Assembly: GCA_016714905.1 (NCBI GenBank)
Contig: JADKBW010000002.1
Span: forward strand, 124,001 to 188,000
Reading direction: 5' to 3'
Length of the DNA: 64,000 bases
Source: Flavobacterium sp.
GTDB taxonomy: Bacteria > Bacteroidota > Bacteroidia > Flavobacteriales > Flavobacteriaceae
The number at the start of each line of letters is the position of its first letter. Position 1 is the first letter of the stretch. Positions 1 to 8,664 of the stretch are shown here, piece by piece. Made by a program: the position numbers and the translations under genes. The notes below the pieces were generated by a model. The model worked only from the letters and a program-made list of their open reading frames with translations. It made no database searches and had not been told where the DNA came from.

Positions 1-1
1 C

Positions 2-631
2 GATACAAATATTGGCTATTTGAATGAAAACGGCGTGAAAATTTGGGATGAATGGGCCGATGAAGATGGGAATTTAGGTCCAGTATACGGACACCAATGG
101 CGCAATTGGAACAGTGAAAATATCGATCAGATTTCAGAATTGATCGAGACTTTAAAAACAAATCCGAACAGTCGCCGCATGTTGATTTCTGCTTGGAATC
201 CATCGGTATTACCTGATACTTCTAAATCATTTGCAGAAAATGTAGCCAATGGGAAAGTGGCGCTACCGCCATGTCATGCGTTCTTTCAGTTTTATGTTGC
301 CGACGGAAAATTGTCTTGTCAATTGTACCAACGTTCTGCTGACATCTTTTTGGGTGTTCCTTTTAATATTGCTTCTTACGCACTTTTGGTATTGATGATT
401 GCACAAGTTTGTGATTTACAACCAGGTGAGTTTATTCATACTTTCGGAGACGCTCATATTTACAACAACCACTTCGAACAATTAGAATTGCAATTGTCAC
501 GCGAGCCAAAACCGTTGCCTAAAATGATTTTGAATCCTACCGTGAAAAACATCTTCGACTTTAATTTTGAAGATTTTACGTTGGAAGGCTATGAGCCACA
601 TCCGCATATTAAGGGCGTTGTGGCGGTTTAA
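2..631 (+). CDS. thyA: Thymidylate synthase, 5' truncated by window edge
   Basis: Converts dUMP to dTMP with methylene-tetrahydrofolate in the cytosol. The reading frame is open from base 2 with no start in the window, and the first residues ([11 protein letters not shown]) already align to the interior of ThyA, so roughly 55-60 N-terminal residues lie upstream. Visible hallmarks are [16 protein letters not shown], the double-Arg phosphate motif SRRM, the catalytic Cys in PPCHAFFQF (codon 272-274), [18 protein letters not shown] and the C-terminal [11 protein letters not shown]. The last segment fits the normal ThyA C-terminus, so the 3' end is intact. A bidirectional terminator follows. A TTG at 20 could be taken for a start, but family alignment argues against it. 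Confidence 0.96.
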   Translation, partial: DTNIGYLNENGVKIWDEWADEDGNLGPVYGHQWRNWNSENIDQISELIETLKTNPNSRRMLISAWNPSVLPDTSKSFAENVANGKVALPPCHAFFQFYVADGKLSCQLYQRSADIFLGVPFNIASYALLVLMIAQVCDLQPGEFIHTFGDAHIYNNHFEQLELQLSREPKPLPKMILNPTVKNIFDFNFEDFTLEGYEPHPHIKGVVAV

Positions 632-657
632 GTCAACACTTCACAAGATAGATAAAT

Positions 658-692
658 AAAAAAAACCTCAAACTTTCATTTGAGGTTTTTTT
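658..692. terminator. Bidirectional intrinsic terminator, thyA / tRNA-Gly
   Basis: An A-run, a stem of AACCTCAAA with TTTGAGGTT around a short CTTTCA loop, and a T-run give a symmetric terminator. It serves thyA on the plus strand and the tRNA-Gly transcript on the minus strand. Confidence 0.8.
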
Positions 693-695
693 CTG

Positions 696-768
<73 letters not shown>

Positions 769-779
769 GTTTGGTGGTG

Positions 780-811
780 CAAATATAAATAATAACTTTA
801 TGCTTTTGCAA
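780..811 (-). promoter_or_regulatory. Putative promoter for tRNA-Gly(UCC)
   Basis: On the minus strand TTG (809-811) is followed after 21 nt by TATATTTG (780-787), a match to the Bacteroidota -7 box TAnnTTTG. The spacer is 2 nt longer than the usual 19. The box sits 11 nt upstream of the tRNA 5' end. Confidence 0.4.
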
Positions 812-914
812 GTTTTTTTTAATAAAATTCTCTTTTTATTTGTCTTTTGTTAGTTTTGAATTCGCAATGATTTTAAAATTAAATTGTTAACTACCACAAG
901 ATTCAAATAATCTG

Positions 915-1361
915 ATGATTCAAATAAGAAAAATTGCAGCCGCTGAAACTTATCCACTTCGACACGCGATCTTGCGCCAAAACGAACCAATTGAAAAGTG
1001 CGTTTATCCTTTTGACACTGCGGAGTCAACGCTACATTTTGGACTGTTCGAAAATAATACTCTTCTCGGAATTATCTCTGTTTTCGAAACAAGCAAAGAT
1101 GTCTTTACTGATAAAAAACAATTTCAAATTCGAGGAATGGCAGTCTTAGAAAATCATCAAAAAAAGGGATATGGTGCAGCTTTAGTGCAACATGCAATGA
1201 CATATCTGCAAAAAGAACAAGAATTTCTTATTTGGTTTAATGCACGAATAATCGCATTGGGATTTTATGAGAAGCTAGGATTTGAAAAAATAGGAACTGA
1301 GTTTGAAATAGTCCCAATCGGGATGCATTATATTATGTTTAAGAGATTTTATAATCCTTAA
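915..1361 (+). CDS. GNAT family N-acetyltransferase
   Basis: A 148-residue cytosolic acetyltransferase of the Gcn5-related fold, expected to move an acetyl group from acetyl-CoA to an amine. The acetyl-CoA-binding motif A is visible as IRGMAVLENHQKKGYGAAL (about residues 72-90), followed by an LIWFNARIIALGFYEKLGFEKIG segment typical of motif B. The substrate cannot be deduced. A TAGTTTTG box at 851-858 could be its -7 element, but no good -33 TTG is seen. The stop codon directly abuts the stop of the convergent L,D-transpeptidase gene with no spacer. Confidence 0.88.
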   Translation: MIQIRKIAAAETYPLRHAILRQNEPIEKCVYPFDTAESTLHFGLFENNTLLGIISVFETSKDVFTDKKQFQIRGMAVLENHQKKGYGAALVQHAMTYLQKEQEFLIWFNARIIALGFYEKLGFEKIGTEFEIVPIGMHYIMFKRFYNP

Positions 1362-2069
1362 TTACAATGTAACTTTGTTGTTTCCAGTATAAGTTCTAGA
1401 AGGATGATATACAAATAAACACGATTTATCTTTCACCATTTCGATAATTTGAGGTGTCAATTCAACCGGTAACGCAGGACAACCCTGGCTTCTGCCCAAT
1501 CTTTTGTTACTTCTTATAAATTCATCAGAAACATAATCTGCGGCGTGCATCACAATGCCTCTTTCTCTTGCCTTGTCATTGATTCCCTTTTCTACACCAT
1601 CTAATTTTAGTGACATTCCGTGTTTTCCGCTATAAATTTCAGCCGTCGTATAAAACCCTAAACTGCTCTTAAAAGAAGAATTTTCATTAGAAAATGAATT
1701 CGCAAACTCTTCTCCAGTGTTTTTGCCATGAGAAACATAAGTATTCATCAAAACCTGATGCGCCACCATATCAATCACCCAAAGTCTTTTTGTATTTGAA
1801 GACAAACTAAAATCTATAATGGTCAAAATCTCCTTCTTTACCAAACCCTTTTCTTTCAACTGATAAAACCCAGTGATGGCTTCTGTAAAAGAATTTAAAG
1901 TAGGAAGTGAAAATTGATTTTCTTTCAACTGTTGATATAAGGACACAGCTTCAATTTCAGCAGAAGAACCAGTGATGTAACCTCTTTTAGAAGAAAAAGT
2001 ATTCCTTTTATCTATCGTGGTAAACGAAAATAAAAAAAATAAAACGAGTGGTAAGAATCTGTATTTCAT
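1362..2069 (-). CDS. Murein L,D-transpeptidase catalytic domain protein
   Basis: A secreted 235-residue protein with an N-terminal signal sequence (KYRFLPLVLFFLFSF). It carries the YkuD-like murein L,D-transpeptidase domain in its C-terminal half: ADYVSDEF, then GRSQGCPALP with the presumed catalytic Cys near residue 197, and upstream KHGMSLKLDGVEKG. Family members act in the periplasm on peptidoglycan stem peptides, by cross-linking or lipoprotein attachment. The role here is inferred from the family only. A promoter-like TTG-N20-TATATTTG lies just upstream. The gene is convergent with the GNAT gene and divergent from the DUF5916 gene. Confidence 0.88.
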   Translation of the reverse strand: MKYRFLPLVLFFLFSFTTIDKRNTFSSKRGYITGSSAEIEAVSLYQQLKENQFSLPTLNSFTEAITGFYQLKEKGLVKKEILTIIDFSLSSNTKRLWVIDMVAHQVLMNTYVSHGKNTGEEFANSFSNENSSFKSSLGFYTTAEIYSGKHGMSLKLDGVEKGINDKARERGIVMHAADYVSDEFIRSNKRLGRSQGCPALPVELTPQIIEMVKDKSCLFVYHPSRTYTGNNKVTL

Positions 2070-2105
2070 TGTATTTGTTTAAGTTAATGTATAGACTCGG
2101 GGCGA

Positions 2106-2136
2106 CAAATATAGATAAGTGAAATCGCTACACCAA
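2106..2136 (-). promoter_or_regulatory. Putative promoter of the L,D-transpeptidase gene
   Basis: On the minus strand TTG (2134-2136), a 20-nt spacer, then TATATTTG (2106-2113), matching the Bacteroidota -33/-7 consensus. It lies 36 nt upstream of the start codon. Confidence 0.5.
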
Positions 2137-2274
2137 CTTTTTATTCATAAAAATGCGTTAAAAAGCAAAAATAACCGATGAAATGCACGTTTTCTTACCG
2201 ATGAAGTTCAAAAGGCAATACCGATTAAAGTCGATTTACACTAACGAACCAAATGGGAAAATATTGTAAAGTAG

Positions 2275-2304
2275 TTGTGTTAATGAATATAATAGTTATT
2301 TTTG
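2275..2304 (+). promoter_or_regulatory. Promoter of the DUF5916 gene
   Basis: TTG (2275-2277), exactly 19 nt, then TATTTTTG (2297-2304), a consensus flavobacterial promoter. It ends 22 nt before the ATG at 2327. Confidence 0.62.
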
Positions 2305-2326
2305 TGAGACAAACCTACCGCCTTAT

Positions 2327-4714
2327 ATGAGTAAATTTTCTTACTTTTTACTTTTCTCTATACTCCTATTTCAGGCAAACTCCTACAGTCAAAAAAAGGT
2401 ATTAAACGCGGTGGCCTCAGGAAACATTACTATTGACGGCGTTTTTAACGAACCCATTTGGGAATTCGCCCCAGTCGCAAAAGACTTTGTCATGTTCTTC
2501 CCAGATAACGGTAAAGCAATTGATGAAAATAAAAAAACAGAAGTTCAAATTGCCTACAACGACGACGCCATTTACATTGCAGCAAAAATGTACGACGACG
2601 AACCAAGCAAAATTCTTCGTGAAATCAAACTCCGTGATAATTTTGGAACCGCAGATCATTTTGGGGTTTTCATCAACGGATTTAATGACAGTCAACAAGA
2701 TTTTCGATTTTTTGTCAGTGCTGCTGGAGTACAAATTGACTGCATTTTTACTAACAAAGACGGAGAAGATTTTACTTGGGACGCTATTTGGGACAGCCAA
2801 GTTGTTCCTACTGATTACGGCTGGGCAGCAGAAATAAAAATTCCATATGCAGCTTTGCGTTTTTCAAAAGCAGAAAAACAAACCTGGGGCGTTAACTTTT
2901 ATCGCGAAATCAGAAGAGACAGACAATCATATACATGGAATTTTATCGATACCAAAATCAATAACGAAAGTGCACAATCTGGGATTCTAGAAGGCATCGA
3001 CAACATCAAAACACCAACCCGATTGTTTCTCATTCCCTACTCTTCTTTCTATTTGAATAGCAATCGTGAACAAAAAACCCGAGGTGAATTTAAAGGCGGA
3101 TTAGATATCAAATACGGCATCAGCGACGCTTTTACTTTAGACGCTATTTTAGTTCCCGATTTTGGCCAAACGAAATTTGATAACGTCGAATTGTATTTGG
3201 GTCCATTCGAGCAACAATTCAATGAAAATCGTCCTTTTTTTACCGAAGGAACCGACTTGTTCAACATCGGGAATTTGGTGTATTCAAGAAGAATTGGAGA
3301 AGTGACAAAAATCAATACTGCCGATAATGAATCAGTCGAAGAATACCCAAACTCCATCCAATTAATTAATGCTGTAAAAATATCTGGACGAACCAAATCT
3401 GGTCTTGGAATCGGTGTCTTGAATGCGATCACCGAAAATACAACGGTACAAGTTGAAAATGCTGACACCAATACATCGCGACTTGAAACCTTGCAACCGC
3501 TTGCCAACTATAATGTGATGGTTTTAGACCAACGTTTTAGAAAAAATTCTACGGTTTCGCTCATCAACACCAACGTTACGCGCAGTGGTTCCTATCGCGA
3601 TGCCAATGTAACCGCTGGAGTTTTCGACCTCAACACCAAGCGAAACACTTTCAATCTCAAAGGCGATTTTAAGTATAGTTTCATCAATGATGATTTTCTA
3701 CTCGAGGATCAAAAAGGCTATAATACCTCATTACTTTTCGCAGAAACCAGCGGAAAATATCGCTATAAATTGAGCGGCCAATACATTTCAAAAGATTATG
3801 ATATTAATGATCTTGGAATTAATTTTAGAACCCATTACCATGCGATTAACGCCGAAGCAAGTTACAGAATCATCAATCCGACAAAACGATTTAATTCACT
3901 GAACTTTTTCGTAAATGCCGACTCTGAATTCGAAAACAAAACGGGCAGAGTGCAATTGTTCAACACCAATTTGAGCTTAAATACCACAGACAAACTGAAT
4001 GACTACTATGGCGTTGGAACTAGAATCAGACCACTCAAAGTATATGATTTCTACGAAGCGCTTTCGCCTGACGACACGGAATATCTAACGATTCCAGAAA
4101 ATATCGACTTTTGGTTTTTCTTCTCTTCCAATTATAATCGAAGGTTTGCACTTGATTTCAATCCAACGCTCTCCTTTTTCAATGAAACTGACAGAATCAA
4201 ATATGGCGTTTTTATTAGTCCACGATACCGCTTCAATGACCGATTTTCTCTAATTTACGAATTCGACTTTTCACGTCTGAATAGCAATATCGGGAACACT
4301 TTCGAATTAAGTGGCAATGATTACATTTTCGCACGACGTGACATCATTACCTACACCAATAAATTGGAAGGAAAATATTCGGTAAATAATCGAATGAATA
4401 TTAATCTTTCCGCACGTCATTACTGGTCTTACGTTACGAATCGCGAATTTTTGAACCTTCAAAACAATGGTGAAGTAGCAACAAATACGACATTTACAGA
4501 CAACTTAAACCAAAACCTCAACGTGTGGAATTTTGACCTTTCTTACAATTGGTGGTTTGCCCCCGGAAGTCAAGTTACTGTGCTCTACCGAAACAATACC
4601 GCATTGTTCGAAAGACAATTCCGACGCAATATTGAACGCAATTTCTTAAACGCGGTAGATAACGAAAATGTCAATCATATTTTCTCCATCAGTCTGCGCT
4701 ATTTTATCGATTAG
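2327..4714 (+). CDS. DUF5916 protein with CBM9-like N-terminal domain
   Basis: A 795-residue exported protein with a signal peptide (FSYFLLFSILLFQANSYSQ). Residues about 25-205 resemble the CBM9-like/DOMON-type sugar- or haem-binding beta-sandwich (ITIDGVFNEPIWEFAP, VQIAYNDDAIYIAAKMYDDEP, IKIPYAALRFS). The remainder resembles DUF5916, which is rich in alternating aromatic beta-strands and ends SLRYFID, suggesting an outer-membrane beta-barrel. Proteins of this type in Bacteroidota are often labelled membrane-associated hydrolases, without biochemical support that I know of. It is monocistronic by context, with its own promoter and a second promoter plus a repeat element after its stop. Confidence 0.85.
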   Translation: MSKFSYFLLFSILLFQANSYSQKKVLNAVASGNITIDGVFNEPIWEFAPVAKDFVMFFPDNGKAIDENKKTEVQIAYNDDAIYIAAKMYDDEPSKILREIKLRDNFGTADHFGVFINGFNDSQQDFRFFVSAAGVQIDCIFTNKDGEDFTWDAIWDSQVVPTDYGWAAEIKIPYAALRFSKAEKQTWGVNFYREIRRDRQSYTWNFIDTKINNESAQSGILEGIDNIKTPTRLFLIPYSSFYLNSNREQKTRGEFKGGLDIKYGISDAFTLDAILVPDFGQTKFDNVELYLGPFEQQFNENRPFFTEGTDLFNIGNLVYSRRIGEVTKINTADNESVEEYPNSIQLINAVKISGRTKSGLGIGVLNAITENTTVQVENADTNTSRLETLQPLANYNVMVLDQRFRKNSTVSLINTNVTRSGSYRDANVTAGVFDLNTKRNTFNLKGDFKYSFINDDFLLEDQKGYNTSLLFAETSGKYRYKLSGQYISKDYDINDLGINFRTHYHAINAEASYRIINPTKRFNSLNFFVNADSEFENKTGRVQLFNTNLSLNTTDKLNDYYGVGTRIRPLKVYDFYEALSPDDTEYLTIPENIDFWFFFSSNYNRRFALDFNPTLSFFNETDRIKYGVFISPRYRFNDRFSLIYEFDFSRLNSNIGNTFELSGNDYIFARRDIITYTNKLEGKYSVNNRMNINLSARHYWSYVTNREFLNLQNNGEVATNTTFTDNLNQNLNVWNFDLSYNWWFAPGSQVTVLYRNNTALFERQFRRNIERNFLNAVDNENVNHIFSISLRYFID

Positions 4715-4720
4715 AATTCC

Positions 4721-4750
4721 TTGAAAAAGAAGTAATATTAGTTACTTTTG
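4721..4750 (+). promoter_or_regulatory. Promoter directly upstream of repeat element E1
   Basis: TTG (4721-4723), exactly 19 nt, then TACTTTTG (4743-4750), a full consensus flavobacterial promoter. The next base begins repeat element E1, so a transcript from here would carry E1 at its 5' end and run on into gpmI. Confidence 0.6.
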
Positions 4751-4858
4751 TAGCTATTTCCTGCTGTACGCTCTATCTTTTGCGCCACCCGAGCGGGGCG
4801 AACTGACGAAGTAAACAACGGCGCAAAAGGATGCCGCTTCCATCAGGGCTAGGGCATC
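4751..4858 (+). repeat. Structured intergenic element E1 (type A)
   Basis: This begins TAGCTATTTCCTGCT and ends ATCAGGGCTAGGGCAT, both shared with E2 at 30778-30849. TAGC and CCTG at the 5' end can pair with GCTA and CAGG at the 3' end to close the element. Inside, ATCTTTTGCGCC pairs with GGCGCAAAAGGAT in a long hairpin. It lies between the DUF5916 gene and gpmI, in the same orientation. It could be a small RNA, a 5' leader of gpmI or a REP-type repeat; I cannot name a known family with certainty. Confidence 0.6.
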
Positions 4859-4989
4859 GCAGTTCAATATTCGATGTTCGTTAATCAACATTCAAACTTC
4901 AAAAAATTTGAAGTCATACGACAGAAATATTGAAGCCTTTAAAACAAAAAAACAGCAATAAATTAGACAATTTGCAATTCAATAAAATT

Positions 4990-6508
4990 ATGAACAAAAA
5001 AGTAATTCTCATGATTCTCGACGGTTGGGGAAAATCACCCGACCCAAAAGTCTCCGCGATCGATAATGCGAATGTTCCATTTATCAATTCATTGTATCAA
5101 AAATATCCAAATGCACAATTGCGCACCGACGGCCTCAACGTAGGTTTGCCAGAAGGACAAATGGGAAATTCTGAAGTCGGTCACATGAATCTCGGCGCCG
5201 GACGAATCGTCTATCAAGATTTAGCCAAAATCAATTTGGCCGTCGAACACAAAACACTGAGCAAAGAACCTGTTCTCGTCGATGCCTTCCAATATGCCAA
5301 AGACAAAAATGTCAATGTGCATTTTCTGGGATTGGTTTCCGATGGTGGCGTGCATTCTCATACTTCGCACCTGCGTGGTCTCATCGATGCGACGCAAGAT
5401 TTCGGATTAGAAAAGGTTTTTGTTCATGCTTTTACTGATGGTCGTGACGTTGATCCAAAATCAGGAATATCCTATATTCAAAATCTAGAGGATTACATTG
5501 CCAATACCAACGTAAAATTGGCATCCGTTGTCGGTCGTTATTATGCCATGGATCGCGATAAACGATGGGAAAGAGTAAAAATCGCCTATGATTTGCTAGT
5601 CCATGGAAACGGTGAGAAATCTCAAAATGCGGTGCAATCCATAGCAGCAAACTACGAGAATAATATTACCGACGAGTTTATCAATCCAATTGTGCTGGTT
5701 GATTCCAATAATTCTCCTCTTGCCACCATACAAGAAAATGATGTGGTGATTTTCTTTAATTTTAGAACCGACCGTGGACGAGAACTCACCGAAGTACTTT
5801 CTCAAAAGGATTTCCATGAACAAAACATGCACAAACTCAATTTGTACTATGTCACTTTAACCAACTACGACGAAAGATACCAAAATGTCAAAGTCGTTTA
5901 TAATAAAGACAATATCACGGAAACGTTAGGTGCAGTTTTAGAAAAACACCACAAAAAACAAATCAGAATTGCAGAAACCGAGAAATATCCGCACGTGACC
6001 TTTTTCTTTTCTGGCGGGCGAGAATTGCCTTTTGCTGGCGAAAGCCGAATTTTAAAAAACTCGCCAAAAGTGGCGACCTACGACTTGCAGCCTGAAATGA
6101 GCGCCTTTGAACTCGCAGATGCTTTGGTTCCTGAACTCGAGAAAGGTGAAGTTGACTTTGTTTGTCTTAATTTTGCCAATGGCGATATGGTGGGTCATAC
6201 CGGTGTCATGAGTGCTGCGATTAAAGCGTGCGAAGCGGTCGATCAATGCGTGGAAAAAGTCATCACTGCTGCTCTAAGAAACAACTACACTACTTTAGTG
6301 ATTGCAGATCACGGCAATTTGCGAAACGATGATTAATCCAGACGGATCGCCAAATACCGCACACACCACCAATCCAGTTCCGATTATCCTGGTCGATCCA
6401 GATTTAAAAACCATACACAACGGCGTATTAGGCGATTTGGCTCCAACGATTTTGGAATTGATGGGAATCGAAAAACCAGAAGTAATGACGCAACATTCAT
6501 TATTGTAA
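4990..6508 (+). CDS. gpmI: Phosphoglycerate mutase, 2,3-BPG-independent (frameshifted)
   Basis: Interconverts 3- and 2-phosphoglycerate in glycolysis, using two Mn ions. Visible motifs are MILDGWG (metal Asp), [13 protein letters not shown] with the phosphorylated Ser, SDGGVHSH, the Arg-rich [33 protein letters not shown] and IADHGN. The start is ATG 4990 ([13 protein letters not shown]), since an upstream in-frame TTG at 4930 adds non-homologous residues. After ADHGN the frame is lost. Removing one T from the run at 6318-6320 restores [20 protein letters not shown] and a normal 505-residue protein ending at 6508. As gpmI is usually essential, the extra T is probably a sequence error. Confidence 0.93.
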
Positions 6509-6531
6509 GAAAAAGCTAAACCATATTTCAC

Positions 6532-6560
6532 AAAAAAAGCTCCAAATTGGAGCTTTTTCT
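6532..6560. terminator. Bidirectional terminator between gpmI and CoA-transferase
   Basis: AAAAGCTCCAA is mirrored by TTGGAGCTTTT and flanked by A- and T-runs. It serves both convergent genes. Confidence 0.8.
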
Positions 6561-6562
6561 AT

Positions 6563-7837
6563 TTACATTTTATTGAGCAATTCATAATATTCCCGTTCAA
6601 TATTTTCCTGATGGTTGGGATGTGCAATTCGAACCAATTCATTGGCGCGTTCCCTTAACGTCTTACCGTACAAATCCGCAATGCCATTTTCTGTAATAAC
6701 ATAATGAATATGAGCTCTTGTAGTAACAACTCCAGCTCCTTGCTTTAAAAAGGGAACAATTCTACTTTCGCCTCTTTTGGTGGTAGACGGTAATGCAATT
6801 ATTGCCTTTCCACCTGGACTCAGCGAAGCGCCTCGAATAAAATCCATTTGACCCCCAACTCCAGAATACATTTGCGGACCAATAGAATCCGCACATACTT
6901 GCCCAGTCAGATCTACTTCGATAGCAGAATTAATCGCAATCATCTTTGGGTTTTTTCGAATGCGCGCCGTATCATTGACCATGGAGGACTCTTTCATTTC
7001 AATAAATGGATTATCACTTACATAATCATACAACCGTTTCGAGCCGATGAGAAATGTCGCCAAAACACGACCGCGAAGTGTCCCTTTATAATTGCAATTG
7101 ATGACGTCATTTTCGATCAAATCGATGACACCATCCGAAAACATCTCGGTATGCAACCCCAAATCTTTGTGATTTTTCAACTTGCTCAAAGCAGCATTCG
7201 GGATAGAACCAATACCCATTTGAAGGGTGCTTTTGTCTTCAATCAAGGACGCAATGTAGCCACCAATTTTATCTTCTTCTGCTGAAAAAGGAATAACTTC
7301 ATGAGAATAAATGGGAACATCTACCTCAACCAAATAGTCAATTTCAGAAACGTGTAGGATTCCATCGCCAAAAGTTCGCGGCATTTGAGGATTGACTTGA
7401 GCAATGACGATTTTAGCATTTTCGATAGCAGCAACCGTGGCTTCAACCGAAACCCCAAGCGAACAATATCCATGAACGTCTGGCGGAGAAACATGAATAA
7501 AAGCAACATCAATCGGCAATACATTTTTTCGGAATAAATGCGGGAGTTCACTCAAAAAAACGGGTGTGTAAGAACCATTTCCCGCCTTTAAAGTGTGACG
7601 CACATTAGCGCCAATAAAAAAAGAATTAACATGAAAACTATCTGCTAATTCTGGATTGGCATATCGCGCTTCGCCCTCGATATGCAAATGACAAACTTCA
7701 ACGTTTCGCAGTTCTGCGGCGCGATCTGTCAGAGCATTTGCCAATATAGTAGGTGCCGCGGCGGCAGCCTGAAGATATACACGATCCCCTGATTTCACGA
7801 CTTTTACAGCTTCATTCGCTGTGACATATTTACTCAT
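6563..7837 (-). CDS. Acetyl-CoA hydrolase/transferase family protein
   Basis: A 424-residue cytosolic CoA-transferase of the acetyl-CoA hydrolase / 4-hydroxybutyrate CoA-transferase family, which moves CoA between carboxylic acids through a glutamyl-CoA intermediate. The likely catalytic Glu is in LGLHTEMFSDG. Other family segments are LQMGIGSIPNAAL, VGGQMDFIRGASLS and GGKAIIALPSTT. The length is normal. The exact acyl substrate cannot be told from sequence. A TAAATTTG box on the minus strand (7855-7862) is a candidate -7 element. The gene is divergent from the TetR regulator gene, which could also control it. Confidence 0.9.
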   Translation of the reverse strand: MSKYVTANEAVKVVKSGDRVYLQAAAAAPTILANALTDRAAELRNVEVCHLHIEGEARYANPELADSFHVNSFFIGANVRHTLKAGNGSYTPVFLSELPHLFRKNVLPIDVAFIHVSPPDVHGYCSLGVSVEATVAAIENAKIVIAQVNPQMPRTFGDGILHVSEIDYLVEVDVPIYSHEVIPFSAEEDKIGGYIASLIEDKSTLQMGIGSIPNAALSKLKNHKDLGLHTEMFSDGVIDLIENDVINCNYKGTLRGRVLATFLIGSKRLYDYVSDNPFIEMKESSMVNDTARIRKNPKMIAINSAIEVDLTGQVCADSIGPQMYSGVGGQMDFIRGASLSPGGKAIIALPSTTKRGESRIVPFLKQGAGVVTTRAHIHYVITENGIADLYGKTLRERANELVRIAHPNHQENIEREYYELLNKM

Positions 7838-7947
7838 ACCTTAAGAATTTTGATCAAATTTAAGTCAGAAATTCAATGCAAAACATGACAAATCTCATTT
7901 AGTTTTTGTTACAAGAAATAATAAATAAAAGTTAAAATGACTTTTAC

Positions 7948-7962
7948 AATAGTATTACTATT
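7948..7962. promoter_or_regulatory. Perfect palindrome, candidate TetR operator
   Basis: AATAGTA, a central T, then TACTATT form a perfect 15-bp inverted repeat. Its last base is the first base of the TATATTTG -7 box (7962-7969) that precedes the TetR gene, so a bound dimer would block the promoter. Assignment to the adjacent regulator is inference. Confidence 0.5.
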
Positions 7963-7969
7963 ATATTTG
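7962..7969 (+). promoter_or_regulatory. -7 box of the TetR-exporter operon
   Basis: TATATTTG matches TAnnTTTG 17 nt before the ATG at 7987. A consensus TTG is not present at the -33 position, so the promoter may be weak. Confidence 0.45.
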
Positions 7970-7986
7970 CAAAAAAAATAGATAGT

Positions 7987-8660
7987 ATGCAAACTTTACT
8001 AAGTAACTTTAAAATTCAAGTTAATCCAAAAATCTACGTCAAAGATCCTGAAACATCTGCTTTAGGGCAGAAGATTATAGAACATAGCATTGTTATGATT
8101 GAAGAAATTGGTTTTGAAAATTTTACTTTCAAAAAACTGGGAGATCGAATTGGTTCGAACGAAAGTTCTTTGTATCGCTATTTCGAAAACAAACACAAAC
8201 TCATGTTGTACTTGTCCTCTTGGTATTGGAGTTGGATGGAGTATCGATTAGTTTTTACTACTTCCAATATTGTCAACGTGGAAGACAAACTGAAAAGAGC
8301 CATAACTATCATTACGGAAAAAATTATCGACGATCAAGAAACTGCGCATATTAATGAAGCCATATTAAACAGAATCATCATTACTGAATTTACCAAAAAT
8401 CTGCAAACAAAGGAAGTTGACCAAGAGAATAAAGAAGGTTTTTTCTTGATCTATAAAAGAATTATCAACCGGATAGTTTCTTATATCAACGAAGTAAATC
8501 CAGAGTATCCATTTGCAAAAAGCCTTGCCTCGACCATTGTGGAAGGAAGTCTACACCAACATTTTTGCAACAGCACATCGATACGATTACAGATTGCAGT
8601 GAAACTATTTCTCCTTCGGATTTTTATATTAACCTAGTTCAAAATGTTTTAAGAAAATAA
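7987..8660 (+). CDS. TetR/AcrR family transcriptional regulator (frameshifted)
   Basis: A one-component DNA-binding repressor. After a ~20-residue extension, the N-terminal helix-turn-helix is clear: IEEIGFENFTFKKLGDRIG, then SSLYRYFENKHKLMLYL. The ligand-binding domain is not identifiable. As written, the frame ends at 8637 with an unrelated tail. Adding one T to the five-T run at 8562-8566 restores a tail including TISPSDFYINLVQNVLRK, which stops at 8660 and gives 224 residues. It lies 4 nt before the ABC transporter gene, heading an apparent regulator-exporter operon, with a palindrome at its promoter that could be its operator. Confidence 0.85.
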
Positions 8661-8664
8661 ACGT

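Noticed and set aside
4751..4858. Element E1 as a simple rho-independent terminator of the DUF5916 gene
   Set aside because: The hairpin is not followed by a T-run, the element is longer than a terminator, and a promoter lies just before it.
6318..6336. Programmed ribosomal frameshift in gpmI
   Set aside because: No slippery heptamer with a downstream structure, and similar single-base breaks occur in six other unrelated genes.
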